DNA from: an uncultured Gammaproteobacteria bacterium
Lineage (GTDB): Bacteria > Pseudomonadota > Gammaproteobacteria > Pseudomonadales > Pseudomonadaceae
Length of the DNA: 64,000 nt
Direction of reading: 5' to 3'
Assembly: GCA_945612235.1 (NCBI GenBank)
Contig: CALZAE010000001.1
Span: 32,614-96,613, forward strand
Both the position numbers and the translations under genes were made by a program. Numbering within the stretch: position 1 is the first letter of the stretch; each line of letters begins with the position of its first letter. The notes under the pieces were generated by a model that worked only from the letters and a program-made list of their open reading frames with translations, had not been told where the DNA came from and did no database searches. This document shows positions 27,344 through 36,599 of this stretch, piece after piece.

Positions 27344-28774
27344 TTAACGGGTCACTTGCGTGATCAACCCTGGAGTAAAGTGCTCAGAGAAAGGCGGCAA
27401 CATCCCCCACTCACCGCGCGGATCCACTGGCGCACTCTTAAATACCGTACGCGCATGACTGAACTCCAAAAAGCCATCACGACCGTGGTAATGCCCCATC
27501 CCCGACGCGCCCACACCACCAAAGGGTGCTTCTTCCATCGCCGCATGCATCAACGCATCATTGAGCGTGACACCACCGGACAAAGTATGGTTGAGCACGT
27601 AATTCTGCTCCGCCTCATCCTCACCAAAGTAATACAGCGCCAGAGGACGCTCACCCTGGTTAATCTCTTGCACCACATGCTTTACATCGCTGTAAGTGAG
27701 CAACACCAGCGCTGGCCCAAAGATTTCCTGCTGCATAATGTCCGACAGCAACGGCGGATTAATCACAATACTCAGCGGATGCTTACGCCCTACAGCTGGC
27801 ACAGGCACATCTGGGCAACGCACAACTTCAGCGCCTTCTTCTTGCGCCTGTGCGACATAACCTGCGACCCGCGCCAAGTGCTGCACATTCACCACAGCAG
27901 TAAAATCTGGATTGTCTTCTACAGTCGGATACAGCGCGCTGTAGGTCTCACAAAACGCACTGACAAACTCATCTTGCGCAGCCACCGGCACATAAATACG
28001 ATCCGGCGAGATACACAACTGCCCACCATTCATACCTTTGGCGATCGCTAAACGACGCGCCGCTTCACGCACATCAGCCGTTTCACTGATAATCACCGGC
28101 GACTTACCACCCAACTCCAAAGTCACTGGCACTAAATTATCCGCTGCAGCGCGCATAATTTTTTTGCCCACCTCGGTACTGCCGGTAAACACCAAATGAT
28201 CAAACGGCATACCTGCAAACGCTTGACTCACCTCGACGCCACCGGTAATGACTGCCACATCCAGCGGATCAAAGCACTCAGCAACAATCTTCGCCAACAC
28301 TTGTGCGGTGTGCGGCACAACTTCAGAAGGTTTTAAGACTGCACGGTTACCCGCGGACAAGACTGAAGCTAACGGACTGAACAGGGTGAATAAAGGCGCA
28401 TTCCAAGTCCCCATAATGCCCACTGTACCTTTAGGCTTATATTGCACCCAAGCTTGCGCACCCATCTGGTCATAAGGAGAAAACACTTGGCGCGACTCAG
28501 AACCCACCCACTGCTCAAGGTTGTCACGCGCATGCTTCAGCGAGCCTAAGGATCCTAAAATATCGTTCATTAAGCTAAAGCCGGTATGCCGTCCGCCAAA
28601 ATCCTTATCAATGGCCGCGCACAGCTCTTCATGATGATCCACCAGTAAATCAATCGCTGTTTGCAATCGACGTTTACGCGTATCGACGTCGACCACACCT
28701 TGCTCGTCTGTGGCTTTGCGGTGCTGTTTCAATAAATCAGACAATTGCTGCGATGTTTCTAATTGAGCGCTCAT
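27344..28774 (-). CDS. Aldehyde dehydrogenase, coniferyl-aldehyde dehydrogenase type
   Basis: The protein has 476 residues of the class 3-like ALDH branch that includes coniferyl aldehyde dehydrogenase. The catalytic glutamate is in LELGGKSP and the nucleophilic cysteine in NGGQLCISPD; the cofactor loop is FTGSTEVG. In cholate degraders an aldehyde dehydrogenase oxidises the side-chain aldehyde released by retro-aldol cleavage, which fits the aldolase at 1973-3184. It is a single-gene unit between site H and its terminator. Confidence 0.85.
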   Translation of the reverse strand: MSAQLETSQQLSDLLKQHRKATDEQGVVDVDTRKRRLQTAIDLLVDHHEELCAAIDKDFGGRHTGFSLMNDILGSLGSLKHARDNLEQWVGSESRQVFSPYDQMGAQAWVQYKPKGTVGIMGTWNAPLFTLFSPLASVLSAGNRAVLKPSEVVPHTAQVLAKIVAECFDPLDVAVITGGVEVSQAFAGMPFDHLVFTGSTEVGKKIMRAAADNLVPVTLELGGKSPVIISETADVREAARRLAIAKGMNGGQLCISPDRIYVPVAAQDEFVSAFCETYSALYPTVEDNPDFTAVVNVQHLARVAGYVAQAQEEGAEVVRCPDVPVPAVGRKHPLSIVINPPLLSDIMQQEIFGPALVLLTYSDVKHVVQEINQGERPLALYYFGEDEAEQNYVLNHTLSGGVTLNDALMHAAMEEAPFGGVGASGMGHYHGRDGFLEFSHARTVFKSAPVDPRGEWGMLPPFSEHFTPGLITQVTR

Positions 28775-28841
28775 GGACTCTTCCTTATTTTATTTATTTT
28801 AAAGCCTTTAAATTGAGCATAAAAGCATGCCCATCAAGCAG

Positions 28842-28859
28842 CCTCGTCTATTCGGACCA
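28842..28859 (-). promoter_or_regulatory. Operator-like site H, upstream of the aldehyde dehydrogenase
   Basis: On the minus strand it reads TGGTCCGAATAGACGAGG, 67 nt before the ATG at 28774. A -10-like TATGCT starts 20 nt after it. It pairs divergently with site I. Confidence 0.65.
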
Positions 28860-28908
28860 TAACCTTGAAAACCCTTGATTTTACAGCACTTTCACGGCAG
28901 TCAAACGG

Positions 28909-28926
28909 TAGTCCATTGAGACGATG
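28909..28926 (+). promoter_or_regulatory. Operator-like site I, upstream of the hsaB-tesEFG operon
   Basis: It reads TAGTCCATTGAGACGATG, 63 nt before the ATG at 28990. The -10-like GATAAT starts exactly 20 nt after it. Confidence 0.7.
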
Positions 28927-28989
28927 TTTAACCCCTGCACCCACTTGATAATCAAGTCAACATAGCATGACTAAACGAGGTGCTTCACT

Positions 28990-29994
28990 ATGGCCAAAGC
29001 AAGCTTTGACCCGCAAGAGTTTCGCTCAGCATTGAGCACATTTACCACCGGCGTGACCATTATTACGACTCGTGCCGAAAACGGTGATCCTGTCGGCATT
29101 ACTGCTAACAGCTTCAACTCGGTGTCGTTGAATCCACCGATGGTGTTGTGGAGCCTAGACAAGTCAGCCATGAGCTTACCGTCCTTCACTAACAACAAAC
29201 ATTGGAACGTACACATCCTATCCTCTGAACAAGAAGCCTTATCAGGCCGTTTTGCTTCACGTGGCGAGGATAAGTTTAAGGGTCTAGATTTAGAACCTGG
29301 AATGAATAACATTCCCTTACTACGCAACTGTACTGCACGCTTTAACTGCCGCACGGCCTTTATTTATGAAGGCGGCGACCACATGATTTTTGTAGGCGAA
29401 GTGCTAGGCTTTGACAAAACTGATCTACCACCTTTGGCGTTCCAGAGCGGCCTGTACGCATTAGCCGCACGTAAACCACGTGAAGGTGTGCAGCTCAGCG
29501 CAGCACCGACACCTGAGTGCAGCTACACCGAAGACTTGCTAGGTTATCTTGCTGGTCGCGCGCATTTCCAGATGGTTGCAACCTTGCAGAACGTCTTAAA
29601 ATCTCAGCAATTGAACGAGCAGCAGTTTTTTATTCTGTCCGTTTTGAGTATCCAAGACAGCTTAACGCTCGAAGAGATCAACCAATTTGTGGAATACACA
29701 GGCGGCGCAATATCTGCAGAAGATATGGCCAGCCTAATCGAGCAAGAACACGTTGTCTTAGTGAAGAAAAATGGCGACAGCCGTTATGTACTCACCGCCA
29801 ACGGGCGTGATGCTTCTTTGAAGCAAATTGCAGTCGCGAAAGCGGTTGAAGAGCAAATTGCTAAGCAAATTGGTCACGGTGACGCTGAGGCTTTAAAAAT
29901 CCTTCTCAAGCGTGTGATCAAGGCTACAGACTTAGGTTTACCTGATCTGTGGGCGACCAAAGAAGAAAATAACGCTAAAAAAACAGCATCATAA
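28990..29994 (+). CDS. hsaB: Flavin reductase (HsaB-like) with C-terminal MarR-like domain
   Basis: The protein has 334 residues. The N-terminal part (about 1-170) is a flavin reductase domain of the HpaC/HsaB family (FTTGVTIITTR, GITANSFNSVSLNPP, HWNVHILS). Simple HsaB is about 190 residues. The extra 150 residues (about 180-325) look like a winged-helix MarR-type domain (QQFFILSVLSIQDSLTLEEI, then SLIEQEHVVLVKKNGDSRYVLTANG split by the wing). The same fusion is known in the reductase C1 of Acinetobacter p-hydroxyphenylacetate hydroxylase, where the MarR-like part senses the phenolic substrate and relieves autoinhibition. I infer reduced-flavin supply to HsaA with substrate control. First gene of a six-gene plus-strand operon. 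Confidence 0.85.
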   Translation: MAKASFDPQEFRSALSTFTTGVTIITTRAENGDPVGITANSFNSVSLNPPMVLWSLDKSAMSLPSFTNNKHWNVHILSSEQEALSGRFASRGEDKFKGLDLEPGMNNIPLLRNCTARFNCRTAFIYEGGDHMIFVGEVLGFDKTDLPPLAFQSGLYALAARKPREGVQLSAAPTPECSYTEDLLGYLAGRAHFQMVATLQNVLKSQQLNEQQFFILSVLSIQDSLTLEEINQFVEYTGGAISAEDMASLIEQEHVVLVKKNGDSRYVLTANGRDASLKQIAVAKAVEEQIAKQIGHGDAEALKILLKRVIKATDLGLPDLWATKEENNAKKTAS

Positions 29995-30013
29995 TAATAA
30001 GAAGGGATAAAAC

Positions 30014-30787
30014 ATGAGTCTGATTGACCGATTCAGCCTAAACGGCAGTGTTGCAGTGATTACCGGCGCAGGCAAAGGTATTGGCCGCGCCATTGCGCTG
30101 GCTTACGCTGACGCCGGCGCTAAAGTTGTTTGCGCTGCACGCACCCTCAGCGATGTCGAAGCTGTGGCCAATGAAATCAAAGCCCGAGGCGGTGAAGCCA
30201 TTGCCGTGACCTGCGATGTGACCTGCGCTGAAAACCGAGAAGCTTTAGTGCAACAGGCTGTTGCGGCGTTCGGAAAAATCACTCACTTGGTCAATAATGC
30301 CGGCGGCGGCGGTCCCAACGACCCAGCCACCATGCCATGGCAAGAACTGGATCGCCTTCTTAACTTTAACGTGACCACCTCCTACCACCTGATTCAGTTG
30401 TGCGTTCCACATATGCGCGCAGCCGGCAGCGGTAATGTGATTAATATCACTTCGGTGGCCGCCAACTATATCCAGAAAAACTTCAGTGCGTATGGCACGG
30501 CTAAAGCCGCTTTAGTGCATATGACTAAGCTGTTGTCACAAGACTTCGCCCCTGAAATTCGCGTCAATGCCATTTCACCCGGTCCGATTCTGACTGACGC
30601 GCTGTATTCTGTGATGCCAGAAGCAGTTAAAAACATCATGACTAAAAACACCCCTCTGCAGCGCTTGGGTGAAGTCGAAGATATTGCTGCTGCTGCGTTG
30701 TATTTCGCCTCTCCAGCATCGGGCTGGGTCTCAGGCAAAATTCTGGATATTGACGGCGGTGCCGGCGTCAGTGTGTTCCCCAGCTAA
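30014..30787 (+). CDS. SDR oxidoreductase, 7-alpha-hydroxysteroid dehydrogenase-like
   Basis: The protein has 257 residues with the SDR loop TGAGKGIG, the unusual NNAGGGGP stretch, ITSVAA with the catalytic serine, YGTAK and the SPGPILTDALYSVM region. NNAGGGGP and PGxILTDAL are features of the E. coli 7-alpha-hydroxysteroid dehydrogenase HdhA, from memory of that protein. This would suit oxidation of the 7-hydroxyl of bile acids and points to bile-acid-like substrates. It sits between hsaB and tesE with 19 and 24 nt gaps, so a role on a ring fragment is also possible. Confidence 0.75.
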   Translation: MSLIDRFSLNGSVAVITGAGKGIGRAIALAYADAGAKVVCAARTLSDVEAVANEIKARGGEAIAVTCDVTCAENREALVQQAVAAFGKITHLVNNAGGGGPNDPATMPWQELDRLLNFNVTTSYHLIQLCVPHMRAAGSGNVINITSVAANYIQKNFSAYGTAKAALVHMTKLLSQDFAPEIRVNAISPGPILTDALYSVMPEAVKNIMTKNTPLQRLGEVEDIAAAALYFASPASGWVSGKILDIDGGAGVSVFPS

Positions 30788-30811
30788 ACACTCACGCGGA
30801 GTAATAATTTC

Positions 30812-31606
30812 ATGATTGATGACATATTGATTCAGCAGCTCGGCGATGAACTCTTTGCCGCACTGCAATCCAAAACCAGCCTAACACCGCTGACCGAGCG
30901 CTACCCTGACTTGACGATTGAGCAGGCTTATCAGATTTCCTTACAGTTTCTCAAGCGTCGTGAAGCGGCTGGCGAAAAACTGATTGGTAAGAAAATTGGC
31001 GTGACCTCCAAGGCCGTACAAGACATGCTCAATGTGCATCAGCCTGACTTTGGTTTCCTCACCGATGCCATGCAAGTGGCTGACGCCAGCAGCGTGAGCA
31101 AAGCGCAATATGGCTTGGTGCAACCTCGCGCCGAAGGTGAAATCGCTTTTATTTTAAAAGCTGATCTCAACGGCCCAGGTATCACAGCCAGCGACGTCTT
31201 AGCTGCCACTGAATATGTGGTGCCCTGCTTTGAAATTGTTGATTCACGTATTCGTGATTGGAAAATTGCGATTGAAGACACTGTGGCGGATAACGCATCC
31301 TGCGGCGTCTTTGCCTTAGGCTCTGCGCGCATTGACCCACGTACCGTGGATCTGGCCAAGGTTGAGCTGACGATGACGAAAAATGGTGAGCCCGCCGGTA
31401 CCGGTTTGGGATCTGCCGTGCAAGGTCATCCTTGCGAAGCTGTAGCCTGGCTGGCTAACACCTTAGGCAAGCTGGGTATTCCGTTCCGTAAGGGCGAAAT
31501 TATCCTATCGGGTGCGCTGGCACCTTTGGTTCCAGTCACCGCTGGCGACCGTATTGAAATGAAGATCACCGGACTCGGTTCTGCCAGTCTGACGTTTACC
31601 GACTGA
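30812..31606 (+). CDS. tesE: 2-hydroxypenta/hexa-2,4-dienoate hydratase (TesE/HsaE/MhpD)
   Basis: The protein has 264 residues of the FAH-like hydratase/decarboxylase family. Metal-binding acids are visible in RAEGEIAF and in CFEIVDSRI. It adds water to the hydroxydienoate released by HsaD to give 4-hydroxy-2-oxoacid. Followed 25 nt later by the aldehyde dehydrogenase and then the aldolase gene, in the order tesE-tesF-tesG known from Comamonas testosteroni. MhpD/DmpE of other meta pathways are close relatives. Confidence 0.9.
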   Translation: MIDDILIQQLGDELFAALQSKTSLTPLTERYPDLTIEQAYQISLQFLKRREAAGEKLIGKKIGVTSKAVQDMLNVHQPDFGFLTDAMQVADASSVSKAQYGLVQPRAEGEIAFILKADLNGPGITASDVLAATEYVVPCFEIVDSRIRDWKIAIEDTVADNASCGVFALGSARIDPRTVDLAKVELTMTKNGEPAGTGLGSAVQGHPCEAVAWLANTLGKLGIPFRKGEIILSGALAPLVPVTAGDRIEMKITGLGSASLTFTD

Positions 31607-31631
31607 ATCTGTTAACGGAGAGCATACAAAT

Positions 31632-32528
31632 ATGAGTAAAAAAATTCGTTGCGCCATTATTGGCCCCGGTAACATCGGTACCGACTTACTGTACAAGATC
31701 CAGCGCAGTGAGTTTCTAGAAGCGGTGTGGATGGTCGGCATTGATGCCACATCTGAAGGCTTGCTGCGCGCCAAAGAGATGGGCCTAAAAACCACCTCCG
31801 ATGGTGTTGATGGTTTGCTGGCGCATATTAAAGAAGACGATATCCGTATTGCTTTTGATGCAACCTCAGCCTATGTCCATGCTGAGAACAGCCGCAAGCT
31901 CAATGAGCTGGGCGTGCTGATGATCGATCTGACACCAGCAGCGATTGGTCCATTTTGTGTGCCTCCGGTTAACCTTGAGGAGTGCCTCAACAGCGGCGCT
32001 ATGAACGTCAACATGGTGACCTGTGGCGGACAAGCGACTATTCCTTTAGTGGCGGCCGTCTCGCAAGTGCAACCAGTTGAATACGCTGAAATTATTGCCA
32101 CCGCAGCCTCAAAATCAGTGGGCCCGGGTACCCGTAAAAACATTGATGAGTTTACTCGCACCACCGCCAGCGCAGTGGAACAGGTCGGTGGTGCAAAAAA
32201 GGGGAAAGCGATTATTGTGATTAACCCTGCTGAGCCACCGCTGATGATGCGTGATACCGTGCACTGCTTAGTCGAAGGCGAACCCGATCAGACCGCGATC
32301 ACAGCGTCTATTCACGCCATGATTAAGCAAGTACAAAAATACGTGCCAGGTTACACCTTGGTGAACGGCCCTGTATTTGACGGCAATCGCGTGTCGATTT
32401 TTATGGAAGTTGAAGGTTTAGGTGATTTCTTACCTAAGTATGCCGGCAACCTCGACATTATGACTGCAGCAGCTGCGCGTACCGCGGAAATGTTCGCTGA
32501 AAAACTACTCACCCAGACTGTGGCTTAA
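31632..32528 (+). CDS. tesF: Acylating acetaldehyde/propanal dehydrogenase (TesF/HsaG/MhpF)
   Basis: The protein has 298 residues. The Rossmann loop is [11 protein letters not shown], and the catalytic cysteine is in [12 protein letters not shown]. It converts the aldehyde produced by the aldolase to acyl-CoA (propionyl-CoA in steroid degradation) with NAD and CoA, within a channelled complex with the next gene product. The genes are 10 nt apart. Confidence 0.92.
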   Translation: MSKKIRCAIIGPGNIGTDLLYKIQRSEFLEAVWMVGIDATSEGLLRAKEMGLKTTSDGVDGLLAHIKEDDIRIAFDATSAYVHAENSRKLNELGVLMIDLTPAAIGPFCVPPVNLEECLNSGAMNVNMVTCGGQATIPLVAAVSQVQPVEYAEIIATAASKSVGPGTRKNIDEFTRTTASAVEQVGGAKKGKAIIVINPAEPPLMMRDTVHCLVEGEPDQTAITASIHAMIKQVQKYVPGYTLVNGPVFDGNRVSIFMEVEGLGDFLPKYAGNLDIMTAAAARTAEMFAEKLLTQTVA

Positions 32529-32538
32529 GGAGACTGTT

Positions 32539-33570
32539 ATGGACCTTAAAGGCAAAAAAATTACCGTTCACGATATGTGCTTACGTGACGGCATGCACCC
32601 TAAGCAGCACCAGATTTCTCTGGATGAGATGAAAGCGATCGCCCAAGGCCTTGATGCGGCCGGCGTACCACTGATTGAAGTCACTCACGGTGACGGTTTA
32701 GGTGGCGCTTCAGTCAACTACGGCTTCCCTGCCCATACAGACGAAGAATATTTGTCGGCCGTTATTCCGCTGATGAAAAACGCTAAAGTGTCTGCCCTGC
32801 TGTTGCCCGGTATCGGAACGGTTGAGCATTTACATATGGCCAAAGACTTGGGCGTCAATACGATTCGTGTTGCCACCCACTGCACCGAAGCCGATGTCTC
32901 TGAGCAGCACATTACCGAAGCGCGCAAGCTCGGTATGGATACTGTAGGCTTCTTAATGATGGCGCATATGAACAGCCCTGAAGGCTTAACCAAGCAAGCT
33001 AAACTGATGGAAAGCTATGGCGCCAACTGCATTTATATCACTGACTCAGCAGGCTATATGCTGCCGCATGATGTGCATGCACGAGTGTCGGCTATCCGTG
33101 CAGCATTAGGCGATGACATTGAAATTGGTTTCCACGGTCATCATAACTTATCGATGGGCGTATCCAACTCCATTGCTGCTATTGAGGCAGGCGCTACACG
33201 TATTGATGCGGCATGTGCGGGTTTAGGTGCGGGTGCGGGTAATACTCCCATGGAAGTCTTAATTGCCGTATGTGATCGCATGGGTATTGAAACCGGCGTT
33301 GATGTATTTGGTATTCAAGATGTGGCTGAAGATTTGGTTGTGCCGATTATGGACTTCCCGATCCGCAGTGACCGCGATGCGCTGACCATGGGTTACGCTG
33401 GCGTGTACGGCTCATTCCTGTTGTTTGCTAAGCGTGCTGAAGCAAAATATGGCGTATCAGCCCGTGAGATTCTAGTTGAGATGGGTCGCCGCGGCATGGT
33501 GGGTGGTCAAGAAGATATGATCGAAGATACCGCTCTGACGCTACTTAAGCAGCGCCAAGCTTCGGCTTAA
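32539..33570 (+). CDS. tesG: 4-hydroxy-2-oxovalerate/hexanoate aldolase (TesG/HsaF/MhpE)
   Basis: The protein has 343 residues and a DRE-TIM barrel. The catalytic [11 protein letters not shown] and the metal-binding [11 protein letters not shown] are present, as is the C-terminal communication domain typical of DmpG. It cleaves 4-hydroxy-2-oxoacid to pyruvate and an aldehyde that is passed to TesF. It is followed by an MFS gene 5 nt downstream. Confidence 0.92.
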   Translation: MDLKGKKITVHDMCLRDGMHPKQHQISLDEMKAIAQGLDAAGVPLIEVTHGDGLGGASVNYGFPAHTDEEYLSAVIPLMKNAKVSALLLPGIGTVEHLHMAKDLGVNTIRVATHCTEADVSEQHITEARKLGMDTVGFLMMAHMNSPEGLTKQAKLMESYGANCIYITDSAGYMLPHDVHARVSAIRAALGDDIEIGFHGHHNLSMGVSNSIAAIEAGATRIDAACAGLGAGAGNTPMEVLIAVCDRMGIETGVDVFGIQDVAEDLVVPIMDFPIRSDRDALTMGYAGVYGSFLLFAKRAEAKYGVSAREILVEMGRRGMVGGQEDMIEDTALTLLKQRQASA

Positions 33571-33575
33571 CGACT

Positions 33576-34889
33576 ATGAACAGACATTCTGATGGCCAGT
33601 TAGGCTGGCGTATCCATGGGTTTCTCGCGCTATTAGTGGTGACCTATGCAGGCAGCTTTATGGGCCGTCAAATTATGTCTGTGATGATCGAGCCCATCAA
33701 GCAGGAGTTTCATGTCAGCGACGCGGCAATGGGCTTGATTTCAGGTCTAGCCTTTGCCGTTGTTTATGCTTTTCTTGGACTACCTGCTGGGCGTCTATCG
33801 GATCGCTATACGCGCACACGCGTATTGGCTGTTAGCTTAGGCATCTGGGCTTTGGCAACATTGCTCTGTGGGTTTGCGGTTAGTTTTTGGATGCTTATTT
33901 TTGCTCGGATGCTAGTAGCGGCGGCAGAAGCCCCCGTCACACCCGCTTCACTGTCGTTAATTTCAGATCTCTACCCTCCTCATCGCCGCTCCTTGGCGAT
34001 CAGTTTTTTTACCGGTGCGCCCACCATTTCCAGCATTGTCGGCCTCAGCGTTGGCGCTTGGGTCATTGACAGCTATGGCTGGCGCACCGGTTTTTATGCC
34101 ATTGGTACACCGCTGATTGTCATGTCGTTAATTTTCAGCTTCTTTGTGCAAGAACCCAGCCGCGGTCAGTGGGATGTGGGCGGCGGCACTGAGCCACCAC
34201 GCGATGGACTGTTCCAGGCAGCAATGAAGCTGATCCGCAACAACGGCTGCTTTATCTTAATTGGCGCCAGCGCCATCACCACCTTTGGTGCGTTTTCCTT
34301 TGCCATGTGGAACACCTCGTTTTTAGTGCGATCACATGAACTATCATTGCAGCACGCAGGTATTTTAGCAGGCGTTGTGACCGGTCTGAGTGCTGCCGTG
34401 GGCAGCATATTCAGCGGCTGGCTCACAGACCGTCTCAGCGCTCATAACCGTGACTGGTTAGTGGGCATCCCAATTGTTGGTCATGTGGTTGCCACTGCAG
34501 CCATGATCATTTATTTGCTCTCCCCTGCCGGAATTGCCTTTACTGTGGCCGGTATCCCTATCCCCAGTGCGATGCTGTGGTGTGCTCTCTCAGGTTTCTT
34601 TACCGTGTTCTGGGTCGCCCCATCATTTAACTTGCTCTCACAACTGGTCACCCAATGGCAACGCGCCACAGCCTTTGCTTTGCAAACGGTATGCACTACT
34701 TTGCTGGGTGTGGGTTTGGGTCCATTGGTTACCGGCGCAATCAGTGATGTATTGATCCCTTACGCTGGTGATGAATCACTACGTTATGCACTGGTTATTG
34801 TCAGTGTGACTGTGGTGCTACCTATTCTAATGCTGTTGGCGTTACTGCGTAGCAAACCTTGGCTCAAGCCTGCTAGTCATCACGCCTAA
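33576..34889 (+). CDS. MFS transporter, carrier 2
   Basis: The protein has 437 residues with about 12 transmembrane helices, motif GLPAGRLSDRYTR after TM2 and MIEPIKQEFHVSD near the N-terminus. It starts 5 nt after tesG, so it belongs to the hsaB-SDR-tesEFG operon. Related to carriers 1 and 3; probably moves steroids or acidic intermediates. Confidence 0.85.
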   Translation: MNRHSDGQLGWRIHGFLALLVVTYAGSFMGRQIMSVMIEPIKQEFHVSDAAMGLISGLAFAVVYAFLGLPAGRLSDRYTRTRVLAVSLGIWALATLLCGFAVSFWMLIFARMLVAAAEAPVTPASLSLISDLYPPHRRSLAISFFTGAPTISSIVGLSVGAWVIDSYGWRTGFYAIGTPLIVMSLIFSFFVQEPSRGQWDVGGGTEPPRDGLFQAAMKLIRNNGCFILIGASAITTFGAFSFAMWNTSFLVRSHELSLQHAGILAGVVTGLSAAVGSIFSGWLTDRLSAHNRDWLVGIPIVGHVVATAAMIIYLLSPAGIAFTVAGIPIPSAMLWCALSGFFTVFWVAPSFNLLSQLVTQWQRATAFALQTVCTTLLGVGLGPLVTGAISDVLIPYAGDESLRYALVIVSVTVVLPILMLLALLRSKPWLKPASHHA

Positions 34890-34976
34890 GCGCGTTTATC
34901 CTCAGTAGCAAAGACGCCCAACCAGCGCCTCAGCTAAATCGATTTATGAGCAGTATGCCAACTCATAACCCTGCCA

Positions 34977-34994
34977 TAGCTCAAACAGACGATG
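34977..34994 (+). promoter_or_regulatory. Operator-like site J, upstream of MFS carrier 3
   Basis: It reads TAGCTCAAACAGACGATG, 57 nt before the preferred ATG at 35052. An in-frame upstream ATG (34992) lies inside the element, which argues against that start. The -10 match at 20 nt (AAACAT) is weak. Confidence 0.55.
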
Positions 34995-35051
34995 CAACAC
35001 TCTATTACAAAACCAAACATGCTGTTCTATAAAAATAAAAAATGGAGCAAT

Positions 35052-36380
35052 ATGTCTGTGAGTTCTCAACCTAAGGTTACTTGGCGCACCCACTATGCTC
35101 TAGGCATGCTGGCTATCATTTACATTTTCAATTACATCGACCGCCTACTGGTATCGATTCTCATTGAACCGATCAAACTCGAATTTGGTGTCTCAGACAC
35201 CATGATTGGCATGCTTTCTGGCGTTGCTTTCGCAATCTTTTACACCGTATTTGGTCTACCCATCGGCCGACTCTCAGACCGTATTGGGCGCAAACCCGTG
35301 ATTGCCGTATCTTGTATTGCATGGAGCGTTATGACCATGCTATGTGGCGTCGCTACAACCTTCACGCTCTTACTTATGTGCCGCATAGGCGTTGCCATTG
35401 GTGAAGCAGGCGGTTCCGCCCCATCTTTAGCCATGGTGTCACAGCTCTACCCTGCCCGCTTACGCTCAAGAGCGCTGTCAGTCTTTCTAATGGGGCCTGC
35501 GATCGGCTCAGTCGTCGGGCTGAGTGTCGGTGGTTGGATTGCTGAAGTGTACGGTTGGCGTTGGGCATTTATCATCATCGGTGCACCGGGCGTACTACTG
35601 GGTATTATTCTGGCTCTGACAGTGACTGAGACTAAAACCAAAGTCACCAGTAACACACCAACACCCACCGAAAACTTTCTCGATACATTTAAACAACTGC
35701 TCAAAACCCCCGCCTTCAGTCTTCTTGTAACCGCCGCAAGCATCGCGACAGCTGCAGGCTTTGCAGTCGGCACTTGGACACCAAGTTTTCTGATCCGCGC
35801 CCATGAACTCAATATTAAAGAAGCTGGATTACTGATGGGTGTCGCTGGCGGCTTTACCTCAGCCATCGGTACATTATGCTGCGGTGCCGTCACTGATCGC
35901 CTAGCGATACGCCACAACGGCTGGCAATTAGGCACGGCACTGATCGGCACGGGAATCTCGATTCCGTTTGGGGTCTTGTTTTACCTCTGGCCCAGCGGCA
36001 CGGCATTTTATGTTGGTAGCCTCACAGTACCCACGGCATTTTTGTTCTATTTAGGTTTTGCTTTTTTCGCCATGTGGTGGACAGTGCCGACCTTTGGTTC
36101 TTTGAGCTACCTATTCCCAACGCGCCAACTCGCTCAAGCAACAGCATTGTTATTTATGGGTACGACTTTATTGGGCGTGGGTCTGGGGCCTTTATTGGTC
36201 GGTATGCTCAGTGATCTATTCAGCTCCACCGGCGACAACAAAGGACTCGGCTACGCTTTAGCCATGTGTATCGGTTTACTGAGCTTCACCTGCGTCTGTT
36301 TATTCTTAGCGCTCCCACGCTACTGCAAACAAGTTAAAGACCACCCAGTGCAAACCTACAGTGCGAATGCAGCAGAGTGA
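35052..36380 (+). CDS. MFS transporter, carrier 3
   Basis: The protein has 442 residues from the ATG at 35052 with GGAG 4 nt upstream. It is strongly similar to carrier 1 along its length (NYIDRLLVSILIEPIKLEF, GLPIGRLSDRIGRKPVIAVSCIAWS, QLGTALIGTGISIP), so the two are recent paralogs. Single gene behind site J. Possibly also reads through to the serine hydrolase gene downstream, although a large inverted repeat lies between. Confidence 0.85.
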   Translation: MSVSSQPKVTWRTHYALGMLAIIYIFNYIDRLLVSILIEPIKLEFGVSDTMIGMLSGVAFAIFYTVFGLPIGRLSDRIGRKPVIAVSCIAWSVMTMLCGVATTFTLLLMCRIGVAIGEAGGSAPSLAMVSQLYPARLRSRALSVFLMGPAIGSVVGLSVGGWIAEVYGWRWAFIIIGAPGVLLGIILALTVTETKTKVTSNTPTPTENFLDTFKQLLKTPAFSLLVTAASIATAAGFAVGTWTPSFLIRAHELNIKEAGLLMGVAGGFTSAIGTLCCGAVTDRLAIRHNGWQLGTALIGTGISIPFGVLFYLWPSGTAFYVGSLTVPTAFLFYLGFAFFAMWWTVPTFGSLSYLFPTRQLAQATALLFMGTTLLGVGLGPLLVGMLSDLFSSTGDNKGLGYALAMCIGLLSFTCVCLFLALPRYCKQVKDHPVQTYSANAAE

Positions 36381-36397
36381 GCCAAGCTGCATAAGCT

Positions 36398-36441
36398 TGA
36401 TTAATCCATGTTGTTGCAAGCTCTCCGACATGGATTAATCA
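36398..36441. repeat. 13-bp perfect inverted repeat
   Basis: TGATTAATCCATG (36398-36410) and CATGGATTAATCA (36429-36441) with an 18-nt loop, just after MFS carrier 3. No T run follows, so it is either a weak terminator, an RNA-stability hairpin or a protein-binding site. Confidence 0.55.
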
Positions 36442-36599
36442 TCAACAATAATATGCAAAACGCTCTAAGAGACTCTTAATACAGTGGCAATACAACTGGG
36501 CACCATCAGTTTGATTAGCCACCGAGCACTTAAATACAGCAAGACACACCTGCAATGAGAATCTATGCACGATAAGATCACCACGACTAAGGAAACCCC

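Noticed and set aside
27356..28051. Long antisense ORF of 231 codons within the aldehyde dehydrogenase gene
   Set aside because: Shadow of a strongly supported ALDH coding frame; translation is low-complexity and basic, with no family features.
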